Assembly (NCBI RefSeq): GCF_900108945.1
Contig: NZ_FNYE01000011.1
Location: 62,001 to 126,000 of the forward strand
DNA length: 64,000 bases
Source: Paraburkholderia diazotrophica
GTDB lineage: Bacteria > Pseudomonadota > Gammaproteobacteria > Burkholderiales > Burkholderiaceae
Direction of reading: 5' to 3'
Part shown: positions 22,437-30,447 of the stretch, one piece after another
How the letters are laid out: each line of letters opens with the position of its first letter
How positions within the stretch are numbered: position 1 is the stretch's first letter
Made by a program: the position numbers and the translations under genes
The notes under the pieces: model-generated
The model's database searches: none
Seen by the model: only the letters and a program-made list of their open reading frames with translations
Told to the model about the DNA's origin: nothing

Positions 22437-23756
22437 TCAGCCCGTGATCAGGCGCTCGAACACATCCGTGCCGCCCATCTGCCCGCCCTTGAACATGATT
22501 TCGGTGCCGTCGAGCGAAGGCTCGTCTGCATGCAGGCGGCAGACTGTGACGCCCGTTGTCAGCGGCGCGCGATACGAAAGGCCCCATGCGTCGAGCGCCT
22601 GCGCCGCGTGGCTCGACGTATCGCCGCCCGCAATGCCGATGCGCCGGGGGCGCGCAGCCCGGACCACCTCGCGCAGCAGCGCTGCCGTCGCGTGCGCGGT
22701 CTGCACGCGGCTTGCGTCGTTTTGATTGTGCGCACGCCGCGTGAAGGCGAGCACATGCCGGCCTTCGCGCAACATATCGACGATAGGTGCAGCGTCGAAT
22801 CGCAACGTGTCGCCGTCGCGCCCGAGCGGATCGAGTTCGATCTTCCAGTACGAGTGAGCGGCTTCGATCTGCGCGGCCGTCAACGGGGACAGGCTGCCCG
22901 CGAGCGCGAACACCGGGCCTTGCGCGCGGCCGAGCGCTTGCGATGCGGTATCCGCATGCAATACATCCGAAGCCGCTGAAGGCACCGCGGCACACCATGC
23001 CTGCGCGACGCTGCTCGCGCCAACGGCAAGCATCGGCGCATGGCGAGAGCGTTTATCGATCAGCCGGCCGATCGTCGCGAGGTCATCGTCACGCAGCACG
23101 TCGAACAGTATCGCGGACGCGCCCGCCGACAGCTTCGCATCGACCATTGCATCCACTTCGTCAAACGGCAATGCGTATGCGCGCCAGTCCATCAGCGCCA
23201 CGTCGCGCATGCTCTGCCGTTCGAGATGCACGCGCAGATCGGCTTCGTTCATCGGCGTGACGGGATGGCGGCTCATCGTCGGATGGCGGTCGATCCGATG
23301 GACTTCGTGCGTACTGTGCGTACTGCTTCCCGCGGCCGCAAACAGTTGGCCGAACGCGCAGTAGCGCAGCAATCCAGGCTGACCGCCGACGATGGGCACG
23401 AACGGATTCGCAAAATGGCGGCGCAGCGTAGCAATGGCCGTCGCGATGTTGCCGGTTTGCGGCGCGCTGTCGAATGTCGAGCAGACCTTGTAGTGCATCA
23501 CGCGCACGCCGAGCGCGGCGAAGCATGCGCCGACACGCGCGAGTTCGTCGGCCATTGCGGCGGGGGACATCGCGCGCGCCGCACCCGCCATGCCGATCGC
23601 GTCGAGCGGGCCCACGCTGTCGAGGCGCGCGCGAGTCGGCGGCGCGAGAAACAGCAGCGTCCGCAGACGGGCGCGGGCGAGATGCGCGAGCGTATCCGTC
23701 GCGCCCGTGAAGTCGTCGCCGTAGAAGCCGTACGGCGCGGCGCTCGATGCGCTCAT
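22437..23756 (-). CDS. DUF1537-family sugar-acid kinase (OiaK/OtnK/DtnK type)
   Basis: 439-residue kinase of the four-carbon acid sugar kinase family. The N-terminal domain opens with YGFYGDDFTGATD (9-21), the substrate-binding DDxTG motif, and the C-terminal nucleotide-binding domain carries GIAGGDTSSHAA near residue 380 and FKGGQMGG close to the end. Known members phosphorylate sugar acids such as 3-oxo-tetronate, threonate/erythronate or 3-oxo-isoapionate (OiaK). Its ATG overlaps the stop of the RuBisCO-like gene by four bases (ATGA), so the two are translationally coupled. That neighbour makes an OiaK-like role the best guess: it would make the phosphorylated substrate for the RuBisCO-like enzyme. 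Confidence 0.85.
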   Translation of the reverse strand: MSASSAAPYGFYGDDFTGATDTLAHLARARLRTLLFLAPPTRARLDSVGPLDAIGMAGAARAMSPAAMADELARVGACFAALGVRVMHYKVCSTFDSAPQTGNIATAIATLRRHFANPFVPIVGGQPGLLRYCAFGQLFAAAGSSTHSTHEVHRIDRHPTMSRHPVTPMNEADLRVHLERQSMRDVALMDWRAYALPFDEVDAMVDAKLSAGASAILFDVLRDDDLATIGRLIDKRSRHAPMLAVGASSVAQAWCAAVPSAASDVLHADTASQALGRAQGPVFALAGSLSPLTAAQIEAAHSYWKIELDPLGRDGDTLRFDAAPIVDMLREGRHVLAFTRRAHNQNDASRVQTAHATAALLREVVRAARPRRIGIAGGDTSSHAAQALDAWGLSYRAPLTTGVTVCRLHADEPSLDGTEIMFKGGQMGGTDVFERLITG

Positions 23757-25039
23757 GTGCGCGCACCGAAGAACGCGAGCGCGGCGCGCAGTTCCGGCGC
23801 GTGGGCCGCATGGTCGTGCAGCGGCGTGCCGGATTGCACAGCGTCCCACGCCTGGCGAACGCTGCGCACGCCGGCCGCCGGTCCGTCCGGATGCGCGAGA
23901 ATGCCGCCGCCCGACATGAAAAGCAGATCCGCGCTGCCGGTCGCAGCGAACGTCGCGGGCACGGTGCCCGCCCATTGGCCGGACGAAAACGCGGGCAGCA
24001 CGCAATCGTCGAGACGCTCGGCGAGAGGCGTCGCGCAATCGCGCGCCGACTCGGTCACTTCCGTATCGCTTTGCGCGAACTTGCCTGCGAGCCCATGCAC
24101 ATGCATGTGATCCACGCCCGCGAGCCGCCACAACGTCTGATACGCGTGAAAGCCGATGCCGAGCGCCGCATCGCGCGACATCATGCCGAAGCCGTTGCGA
24201 TGCGCGTGCAGAACAAGGGGCGTCGAGCGGCGCAGCGTCTGGATCGCAGAGAACCCGCACCAGTTGATGCTCGCCATCACGCAGTCGCCTTGCTCGCGCT
24301 CGACCAGTTCCGCGTGACGCCGCATCGCATCGGTATCGTCGGTGATGTTGAACGCGACCATCACGCGCTTGCCCGTGCGCTCGCGAAACGCGCGGACTTC
24401 GCGCATCACGGCGCGAACACGTTGATCGAGGGGCGCATGCGATGGATTCGCGCAGACTTCATCGTCCTTGATGAAATCGACGCCCGCCTCGCATAGCGTG
24501 CGCACCAGATGCGCGGTCTCTTGCGTCGACAGCCCGACGTTGGGCTTGATGATCGTGCCGACCATCGGCCCTTGCTGGACGCCCGTCAGCCGCCGCGTGC
24601 CAGCGACGCCGTGCGCGGGCAGATCGAAGCGCTCGCGATACGCACGCGGCACGCGCAGCGACAGCAGCCGCATGCCCGTCACTTCCCCGAGATCGTAGAG
24701 ATTGCCGGCGACCGTCGCGGCAAGCGTCGGCAGATTGGCGCCGATGTTCGCAACGGGAAACGACAGCGTCACGCGTGCGCGCCTGAACGGCCCATTCACG
24801 CGCTGCCGCGTGAGCCATGCACTCGGCAGCGATGCGTGAGGTACGGGCTCCCGTTCGTCGATGCGCAGCACGCTTGCACGGCTGCGCGCGCGCAGTTCGT
24901 CGCTTTCGCCGGCGACGCGCACGAACGTGCCGCTCGACTGCTCGCCCGCCATTGTCTCCGCGACTTTCGCGAGATCGAGCGGCGTCTCGATCAGATAATC
25001 GGCTTCGATGCTGTCGTCGCGTGATGAAGGCGCGCTCAT
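23753..25039 (-). CDS. RuBisCO-like protein, form IV (OiaX-like candidate)
   Basis: 428 residues with the RuBisCO large-chain fold but clearly different from CbbL. The KDDE metal/carbamate motif is kept (Lys191 in DFIKDDE), as are Lys165 in TIIKPNVG, His280-Arg281 in HAHRNG and a loop-6 lysine (Lys320 in GLAGKFAQSD). The SGG near the carboxylase phosphate site is changed to SSGQ at 352-355. So the enolase-type chemistry should remain but not CO2 fixation. Characterised relatives next to DUF1537 kinases are the 3-oxo-isoapionate-4-phosphate decarboxylase OiaX and transcarboxylase/hydrolase OiaT. It overlaps both neighbours by ATGA. The RuBisCO-like class is certain; the OiaX role is inferred. 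Confidence 0.85.
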   Translation of the reverse strand: MSAPSSRDDSIEADYLIETPLDLAKVAETMAGEQSSGTFVRVAGESDELRARSRASVLRIDEREPVPHASLPSAWLTRQRVNGPFRRARVTLSFPVANIGANLPTLAATVAGNLYDLGEVTGMRLLSLRVPRAYRERFDLPAHGVAGTRRLTGVQQGPMVGTIIKPNVGLSTQETAHLVRTLCEAGVDFIKDDEVCANPSHAPLDQRVRAVMREVRAFRERTGKRVMVAFNITDDTDAMRRHAELVEREQGDCVMASINWCGFSAIQTLRRSTPLVLHAHRNGFGMMSRDAALGIGFHAYQTLWRLAGVDHMHVHGLAGKFAQSDTEVTESARDCATPLAERLDDCVLPAFSSGQWAGTVPATFAATGSADLLFMSGGGILAHPDGPAAGVRSVRQAWDAVQSGTPLHDHAAHAPELRAALAFFGART

Positions 25040-25575
25040 AGCGTGCCCAGATCGGGAAACGGACGCACGGCATCGCGGCCGTCCCAGTTCAGCGACGCCT
25101 CGCGGATCATGTCGAAGAGCTTGCCTTTCGGGCCCGCGATCTCTGACAGCTCGATCACCGTGCCCGGATGCTGCTCCGTGTCGAAGTAGACGAAGCGTCC
25201 GTTCTTGCCGACGTTGCCGCTCATCGCCACCGTAAAGCCCTGTTTCAGCAGACGTTCGAGGTCGGCGTCGAACGAAGTGGTCCAGTATGCGTTGTGTTGC
25301 AAACCCGTATGGCCCGCTGCGAGAAAGTCGCGATACATCGACGGCGCGTCGTTGCGCGTCTGGATCAGCTCGACCTGCAAATCGCCGGAGTTTGCGAGCG
25401 CAACCGAGTTGTGGACCTCGTAGCGTTCGCCGCGATAGCGATAATCCTCGATGGGCACGCGTTCGTTATAGAACCACGGACCGACGCCGAGCACGCGGCT
25501 CCAGTGGTCCATCGCCGCTTCGATGTCGCGCACGACATAACCGGCCTGACGGATCTCGCCGAAAAAACGACTCAT
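25036..25575 (-). CDS. VOC-superfamily (glyoxalase-fold) protein in the RLP operon
   Basis: 179 residues with the paired beta-alpha-beta-beta-beta modules of the vicinal-oxygen-chelate fold. The first module opens QAGYVVRDIEAAMDHWSRVLGVGPW, and the second has GLQHNAYWTTSFDADLERLLKQG. Likely metal ligands are Glu109-type and His residues: His94 or His96 (GLQH) and the late Glu in VIELSE. GGGAG stands seven bases before the ATG at 25575. Its stop overlaps the RuBisCO-like start (ATGA), so the three enzymes are made together. VOC proteins include glyoxalases, methylmalonyl-CoA epimerase and dioxygenases; here an epimerase or isomerase acting on a sugar-acid intermediate is possible. No precise reaction can be assigned. 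Confidence 0.75.
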   Translation of the reverse strand: MSRFFGEIRQAGYVVRDIEAAMDHWSRVLGVGPWFYNERVPIEDYRYRGERYEVHNSVALANSGDLQVELIQTRNDAPSMYRDFLAAGHTGLQHNAYWTTSFDADLERLLKQGFTVAMSGNVGKNGRFVYFDTEQHPGTVIELSEIAGPKGKLFDMIREASLNWDGRDAVRPFPDLGTL

Positions 25576-25655
25576 GAATACACTCCCAATGCCAGAGAAG
25601 GGATGGCGATGAAACTGCGAAACGGTTGATGCGAACAGTCGGGAAAGACAGGCGC

Positions 25656-27566
25656 TCAGAGAAAGCCCGTCGATATCCACGGCACGAACGCGACGAGAAT
25701 CAGCCCGAGCGCGAGCGCGCTCATATAGCCGACGATGGGCCGCATGCCGGCATCGGGATTGATGCGGCTCACGGCACACGCCGAGTAATAGCCGACGCCG
25801 AACGGCGGCGAGAACAGCCCGACGCCCATCGAGAGAATCACGACGATCGCGTAATGCACTTCGTTGACGCCGGCGGCGCGCGCAATCGGAAAGAGCAGGG
25901 GGCCGAACAGCACGATTGCGGGAATGCCTTCGAGCACGCTTCCTAGCACGATGAAGACGACGATCGACAGCGCGAGAAAACTCGATGAGCCGCCGGGCAG
26001 CGATGTCATTAGCGACGCGAGATCCTGCGAGAACCCCGACTGCGTGAGTGCCCAGGCCATCGCCGTCGCGCAGCCGATGATGAAGATGATCGCGCCCGAC
26101 AACGTCGCCGCGTCGATCAGCATGCGCGGCAGACGCGACCACGCGAAGCGCCGGTAAACGAAGAGGCCGATCAGCACCGAGTAGGCAATGCCGATCGTCG
26201 ATACTTCCGTCGCCGTCGCGATGCCTTCGACGACCGCGCCGCGAATCACGAACGGCAGCGCGAGCGCGGGGAACGCGGCGATGAACATGCGGCCGATCTC
26301 GCGCCCGTTGAAGCGCTGCGCGCGGCTCAGGTCTTCCTTGCGATAGCGCAGCCACACGACGAAGCACAACATCAGCGCGAGCACCAGCGCGGGCAGCATG
26401 CCCGCCGTGAAGAGCGCGGAGATCGACAGGCCCGTGACCGAGCCGATCGTGATCAGCACGATGCTGGGCGGCACGGTTTCCGTCTGCGCGCCCGCCGTCG
26501 ACAGCAGCGCGACGAGATCGCCTTCGTCCGCGCCGCGCCGCTTCATTTCGGGGAACAGCACGGGCGCGATCGCGGCCATGTCGGCGACCTTCGAGCCCGA
26601 GATGCCCGACACCAGATACATCGTGCCGATCAGCACATACGACAGCCCGCCGCGCACATGGCCGACGAGGCTCGCGAGAAACTGGATCATCGCGCGCGCC
26701 ATGCCCGTCATCTCGATCATCAGGCCGAGGAATACGAACAGCGGCACCGCGAGCAGCACCAGATGCGACATGCCTTCGTCCATGCGGCCGACGATCACTT
26801 CGAGCGGCGTATCCGTCGTGAGGCTCAGATAGCCGAACGTCGCGAGCGCGAACGAAAAGCAGATCGGCACGCCGGAGAAGATGCCGATTGCGACGACACC
26901 GACGAAGAAGATCAGCAGGTTCGCCTTGCCGAGATCGGGCAGCGCGGGCGCGGCCCACGCGATGGCGCCCGCCACGACGCCGACGAACGCGAGCGCAATC
27001 GCGATGTCGCGCATGCGGCCCACCTGCGCGAGCCGTATCAGCCCGACGAGCAGCATCAGCGCCGCGCCGACGGGCAGCGCGAACGCGCGCCATGCATCGC
27101 TGATCTGCAAGGCGGGCGTGAGGATCACGGTCTCGGCGGCGGCGAAGTCGTACGCGGGCCACAGCACGAGCGCGAGCAGCGCAATCGACAGCACGATCGC
27201 GAGCGTATCGACGAGCGCACGCCGCTGCGGCGACAGGCGGCTGACGAAGGCCGTCATCCGCATGTGCTCGCCGCGCCGCAGCGCCAACACTGCGCCGAGC
27301 ATCGACATCCAAAGGAACAGCATGCCCGCCAGTTCGTCCGACCACACGAGCGGCTGATGCAGCGCGTAGCGGAACACGACGCCCGCCAGCAGCACGACGA
27401 TTTCGACAGCGAGCAGCAGCGCGCACGCGCATTCGACGAGTGCGATCAACGCGCGGTCGAAGTGGCGCAGCCAGCGCCTCGGGCCGCTTGCGGCGAGCGC
27501 CGTGTCGAACGATGAAGCGGCCGTGGCATCGGCGATGGCTGCATGCGGCAGCGCCTGATCCGTCAT
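25656..27566 (-). CDS. TRAP transporter, fused DctQ-DctM membrane protein
   Basis: 636 residues joining the small four-helix DctQ subunit (about 40-190) to the large DctM permease (about 215-636). DctM features such as GVPICFSFAL, SGISGSKVADMAA and ETVPPSIVLI are visible. The ATG at 27566 follows GGGGAG; the longer frame starting 16 codons upstream has no good site. It imports an organic acid or sugar acid driven by a sodium gradient, with the binding protein encoded just upstream. Fused QM proteins are common in this family. The operon context suggests a sugar-acid substrate. Confidence 0.9.
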   Translation of the reverse strand: MTDQALPHAAIADATAASSFDTALAASGPRRWLRHFDRALIALVECACALLLAVEIVVLLAGVVFRYALHQPLVWSDELAGMLFLWMSMLGAVLALRRGEHMRMTAFVSRLSPQRRALVDTLAIVLSIALLALVLWPAYDFAAAETVILTPALQISDAWRAFALPVGAALMLLVGLIRLAQVGRMRDIAIALAFVGVVAGAIAWAAPALPDLGKANLLIFFVGVVAIGIFSGVPICFSFALATFGYLSLTTDTPLEVIVGRMDEGMSHLVLLAVPLFVFLGLMIEMTGMARAMIQFLASLVGHVRGGLSYVLIGTMYLVSGISGSKVADMAAIAPVLFPEMKRRGADEGDLVALLSTAGAQTETVPPSIVLITIGSVTGLSISALFTAGMLPALVLALMLCFVVWLRYRKEDLSRAQRFNGREIGRMFIAAFPALALPFVIRGAVVEGIATATEVSTIGIAYSVLIGLFVYRRFAWSRLPRMLIDAATLSGAIIFIIGCATAMAWALTQSGFSQDLASLMTSLPGGSSSFLALSIVVFIVLGSVLEGIPAIVLFGPLLFPIARAAGVNEVHYAIVVILSMGVGLFSPPFGVGYYSACAVSRINPDAGMRPIVGYMSALALGLILVAFVPWISTGFL

Positions 27567-27590
27567 GTCGATCTCCCCAGTCCGCGATGC

Positions 27591-27623
27591 GCGCGGCACG
27601 TTACGCCCCAGCACGTGCCGCGC
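27591..27623 (-). repeat. hairpin between TRAP binding-protein and permease genes
   Basis: GCGCGGCACGT (27591-27601) pairs perfectly with ACGTGCCGCGC (27613-27623) around an 11-base loop in the 93-base gap between the two TRAP genes. There is no T-run. Such hairpins often protect the upstream message so that binding protein exceeds permease; that role is inferred. Confidence 0.5.
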
Positions 27624-27659
27624 GGCGTCGCGCGCGAAGTTGCGCGAGCGTGCGTGAAT

Positions 27660-28682
27660 TCAAGCGAGCTTGCCCGTGTAGCTTTCCAGCAGCGACCACG
27701 CTTCGTTGCCGAAGCGGCCCTTCCAGTCGGAATAGAAGTTCGCTTGCCGCAGCGCGGCGCGGAACGTGTCGGGCGAAGGCCGGTTGATCGACAGTCCCTT
27801 GCCTTGCAGATCGGCGACGGCGGCGTCGTTGAGCTTGCGCACGTCGTCGCGCTGGCGCAGTGCCGCCTGGTTGAACGCATCGGACGTGATGCCTTGCAGT
27901 TCTTTCGGCAGCTTCTGCCACGCGCGCTGGTTCAGCACGAACCAGAAGCCGTCCCAGATGTGATTCGTCAGCGAGCAGTACTTCTGCACTTCGTACAGCT
28001 TCGCCACCTGCACGATAGGCAGCGGGTTTTCCTGCGCATCGACGATATGCGTCTGCAGCGACGAATAGACCTCGCTGAACTGCAGGCTCGTCGGCGCTGC
28101 GCCCAGGCCCTTGAACATGTCGATGCTCAGCGGACTGACGGGCACGCGGATCTTCAGGCCGCGCATGTCCGACGCGTTCGCGATTGCGCGCGAACTGGAC
28201 GTGGTCTCGCGAAAGCCGTTGTCCCACATCTTTTCGAACGACTCGAGACCGGCTTTCGCCATCGCCGCGCGCACATACGCACCGACCTTGCCGTCCATCG
28301 CGCTCCACACCTGCGAGTAGTCGTTGAATGCGAAACCGATTGCGTTGATCGCGGCAACGGGCGCGAGCGTCGACACGACGAGCGCCGACGGCGTGAACAT
28401 TTCGATGCCGCCGCTGCGCACCTGCGCGAGCATGTCGGTATCGCCGCCTAGCTGATTGTTCGGGAAGATGCGGATTTCCATCCGACCTTTGGACTGCTCC
28501 TTCACCTGGTCCGCCGCTTCTTTCGCGCGAACGTTGAGGGGGTGCGTGAGCGGCAGGTTGTTGCCGTACTTGAACACGTACTGTGGCGCAGCGGCACGGA
28601 CGATGGCGGGAAAGCCCAGCGCACCGGCGACGGGCGCGGCCGCCGCGGCGCGCAGCAGCGAGCGCCTGACAAGGTTGGTCAT
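27660..28682 (-). CDS. TRAP transporter substrate-binding protein (DctP)
   Basis: 340 residues, periplasmic binding protein. The N-terminus MTNLVRRSLLRAAAAAPVAG resembles a twin-arginine-type or strong Sec signal, with cleavage after Val-Arg-Ala near residue 32. The body has DctP features: GNNLPLTHPLNVRAKEAAD, then FPNNQLGGDTDMLAQVRSG and the conserved arginine strand GLKIRVP that binds the substrate carboxylate. GGAG precedes the ATG at 28682. First gene of the RuBisCO-like operon, divergent from the LacI-type regulator. The ligand is unknown but must carry a carboxylate if it follows the family rule. Confidence 0.92.
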   Translation of the reverse strand: MTNLVRRSLLRAAAAAPVAGALGFPAIVRAAAPQYVFKYGNNLPLTHPLNVRAKEAADQVKEQSKGRMEIRIFPNNQLGGDTDMLAQVRSGGIEMFTPSALVVSTLAPVAAINAIGFAFNDYSQVWSAMDGKVGAYVRAAMAKAGLESFEKMWDNGFRETTSSSRAIANASDMRGLKIRVPVSPLSIDMFKGLGAAPTSLQFSEVYSSLQTHIVDAQENPLPIVQVAKLYEVQKYCSLTNHIWDGFWFVLNQRAWQKLPKELQGITSDAFNQAALRQRDDVRKLNDAAVADLQGKGLSINRPSPDTFRAALRQANFYSDWKGRFGNEAWSLLESYTGKLA

Positions 28683-28730
28683 TCGAATGTCTCCAGGTTT
28701 TGTTTGTGTGTGCCGCTGTGGCATCATGCT

Positions 28731-28867
28731 CAATCAAAAACCATCACGATCCGCACAGGCGCCAATGCGTCTTTTTGGTTACGCTCTGTGCTGTCTGCAT
28801 GATGTTGCTGCAAGACTAGGGACGGCCACTCGCCGTGTCAAACCACAATCCTGATTGTTTTTGATGG
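28731..28867. promoter_or_regulatory. divergent promoter region with paired operator-like repeats
   Basis: A 16-base element at 28731-28746 (CAATCAAAAACCATCA) recurs inverted at 28852-28867 (reverse complement CCATCAAAAACAATCA) with 14 of 16 bases matching. A separate palindrome CAATC-CT-GATTG occupies 28846-28857. The pair flanks the centre of the 206-base gap between the TRAP/RuBisCO-like operon and the LacI-type gene, as expected for a regulator that controls both and itself. Confidence 0.45.
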
Positions 28868-28888
28868 ATTACGCCCTCAGAAATCAGC

Positions 28889-29944
28889 ATGGCTGACGCG
28901 CCCATTCCTCTTTTTCCGCCGCGCGCGCGGATCGCCGACATCGCCGCTGCGGCGGGTGTTTCGACGGCGACCGTCGATCGCGTATTGAACGGCCGCGACG
29001 GCGTGCGGCCGATGACGGCGCGTCGCGTGATGCAGGCCGCCGCGCAGGCGGGCTATGTGATCGACGCGCCGGCGCCCGAGACCCAAGCCGCGCGGCCATT
29101 GAAGATCGAGTTTCTGGTGCCGGCCGGCACGAACCGCTATCTGCGCATGCTCGGCGATTACATCGAGTTCGCGCACAACCAGTGGGCCGCACAAGGCATG
29201 CGCTGCCGCGTGCATTACGTGGAGAGCTTCAACCCGAATGAACTGGCCGCGCGTCTGTTGCACTATGGCCAGCGCGCGGATGGCGTGGTGTTCATGGCGC
29301 TCGAACATCCCGTCGTCCGCGATGCCGTGAACGCGCTCGCGGAACAGAACGTGCCCGCGATCACGCTGATTTCCGACCTGTCGAATTCACGCAGGCTCGC
29401 TTATGTCGGCATCGACAACCGTTCGGCGGGACGCACGGCGGCGCTGCTGCTGGGACGCTTCATGGGACCGCGTCCGTCGGGCAAGATCGCGATGCTTGCG
29501 GGCAGCCTCAACTATCGCGGGCACGAGGAGCGCGAGATCGGTTTTTTGCATCTGATCGAATCGACGTTTCCGCAGGTGAAGGTGATCGGGCTGCGCGAAG
29601 GGCAGGACGACAGCGAACGCAACTACGTGCAGACGCGCAATCTGATCGCGCAGCATCCGGACCTTGCCGGGATTTACAACAGCGGCGGCGGCTCGGATGG
29701 CGTCGCGCGCGCAATCATCGAGGCAAAGACCGAGCAGAAGATTCTCTTCGTCGGACATGGACTCACGCCCGATACGCGCGCATTGCTGATCGACGGGACA
29801 ATGGACGCGCTCATCACACAGACGCCGCAATCGATGGTCGGCAACGCCCTGAAAATTTTCCGTAACGTGCACGAAGGCCGCGATGCGCTCGATGGCGTGA
29901 AGCCCGTGCAGTTCAGCATCGTGTTGCGCGAGAATCTTCCCTGA
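28889..29944 (+). CDS. LacI-family transcriptional regulator
   Basis: 351 residues. The N-terminal helix-turn-helix RIADIAAAAGVSTATVDRVL (14-33) and hinge are followed by a periplasmic-binding-protein-like sensor domain starting LKIEFLVPAG near 70, with IYNSGGGSDG late in the protein. The TVDRVLNGR sequence instead of TVSRVLN matches the branch that senses sugars such as in DUF4392/ribose-type LacI regulators of proteobacteria. It diverges from the TRAP-VOC-RLP-kinase operon and is its most likely repressor, with the operon substrate or a pathway intermediate as inducer. Confidence 0.92.
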   Translation: MADAPIPLFPPRARIADIAAAAGVSTATVDRVLNGRDGVRPMTARRVMQAAAQAGYVIDAPAPETQAARPLKIEFLVPAGTNRYLRMLGDYIEFAHNQWAAQGMRCRVHYVESFNPNELAARLLHYGQRADGVVFMALEHPVVRDAVNALAEQNVPAITLISDLSNSRRLAYVGIDNRSAGRTAALLLGRFMGPRPSGKIAMLAGSLNYRGHEEREIGFLHLIESTFPQVKVIGLREGQDDSERNYVQTRNLIAQHPDLAGIYNSGGGSDGVARAIIEAKTEQKILFVGHGLTPDTRALLIDGTMDALITQTPQSMVGNALKIFRNVHEGRDALDGVKPVQFSIVLRENLP

Positions 29945-29974
29945 AGCAAGCTTCAGCGCAGAGGAGAGGCCGCC

Positions 29975-30250
29975 ATGCAATCGGGTTATGCCGTCGCCGC
30001 CGTCGCGTCTGCTTTGGTCGTCATATACGTTCATGCAACCATCCCGCGCTATACGTTGAGGGGATCGAGAAGCGTGATCGCTCATTTGTCGCTGGCAGTC
30101 GTGGGCATTCTTTTCGGTGCGGTCAGCGCGATGGTATTCGGGTCGGTTGCTTCGCCGTGGCTCGTGCTGGTCGTCGGATTCGGCGTGGTTCATGTCCCGG
30201 CGGCGTGCGTACTCGCCATTAAACATCTACGCCATTCAGGAAAAAGCTGA
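29975..30250 (+). CDS. small membrane protein
   Basis: 91 residues with about three hydrophobic segments (residues 5-22, 34-57 and 60-80) and a short basic C-terminal tail ([10 protein letters not shown]). GAGGAGAGG precedes the ATG. It follows the LacI-type gene after 30 bases and may be read from it. No family recognised. Confidence 0.55.
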   Translation: MQSGYAVAAVASALVVIYVHATIPRYTLRGSRSVIAHLSLAVVGILFGAVSAMVFGSVASPWLVLVVGFGVVHVPAACVLAIKHLRHSGKS

Positions 30251-30447
30251 GCGGTACGGCTGCGGAAAAGCTTGCCGAATCGACGAATGCGTACACGAGC
30301 GCAGCCCGTCGCGTGGCCGTGAAAATGAAAAATTCCACATTGCCGCCTATGATACGAAGGTCCGACGCGGCCGGGTGCATCGTCCGATGCGTGATCGAGC
30401 GGTGGCCATGTTGCGCACGCGGAACCACGACTATGGAGATGCTCGAA

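Noticed and set aside
25036-27432. 798-residue frame joining the VOC protein to an upstream extension
   Set aside because: The extension is a shadow of the DctQM gene; the VOC ATG at 25575 has its own ribosome site.
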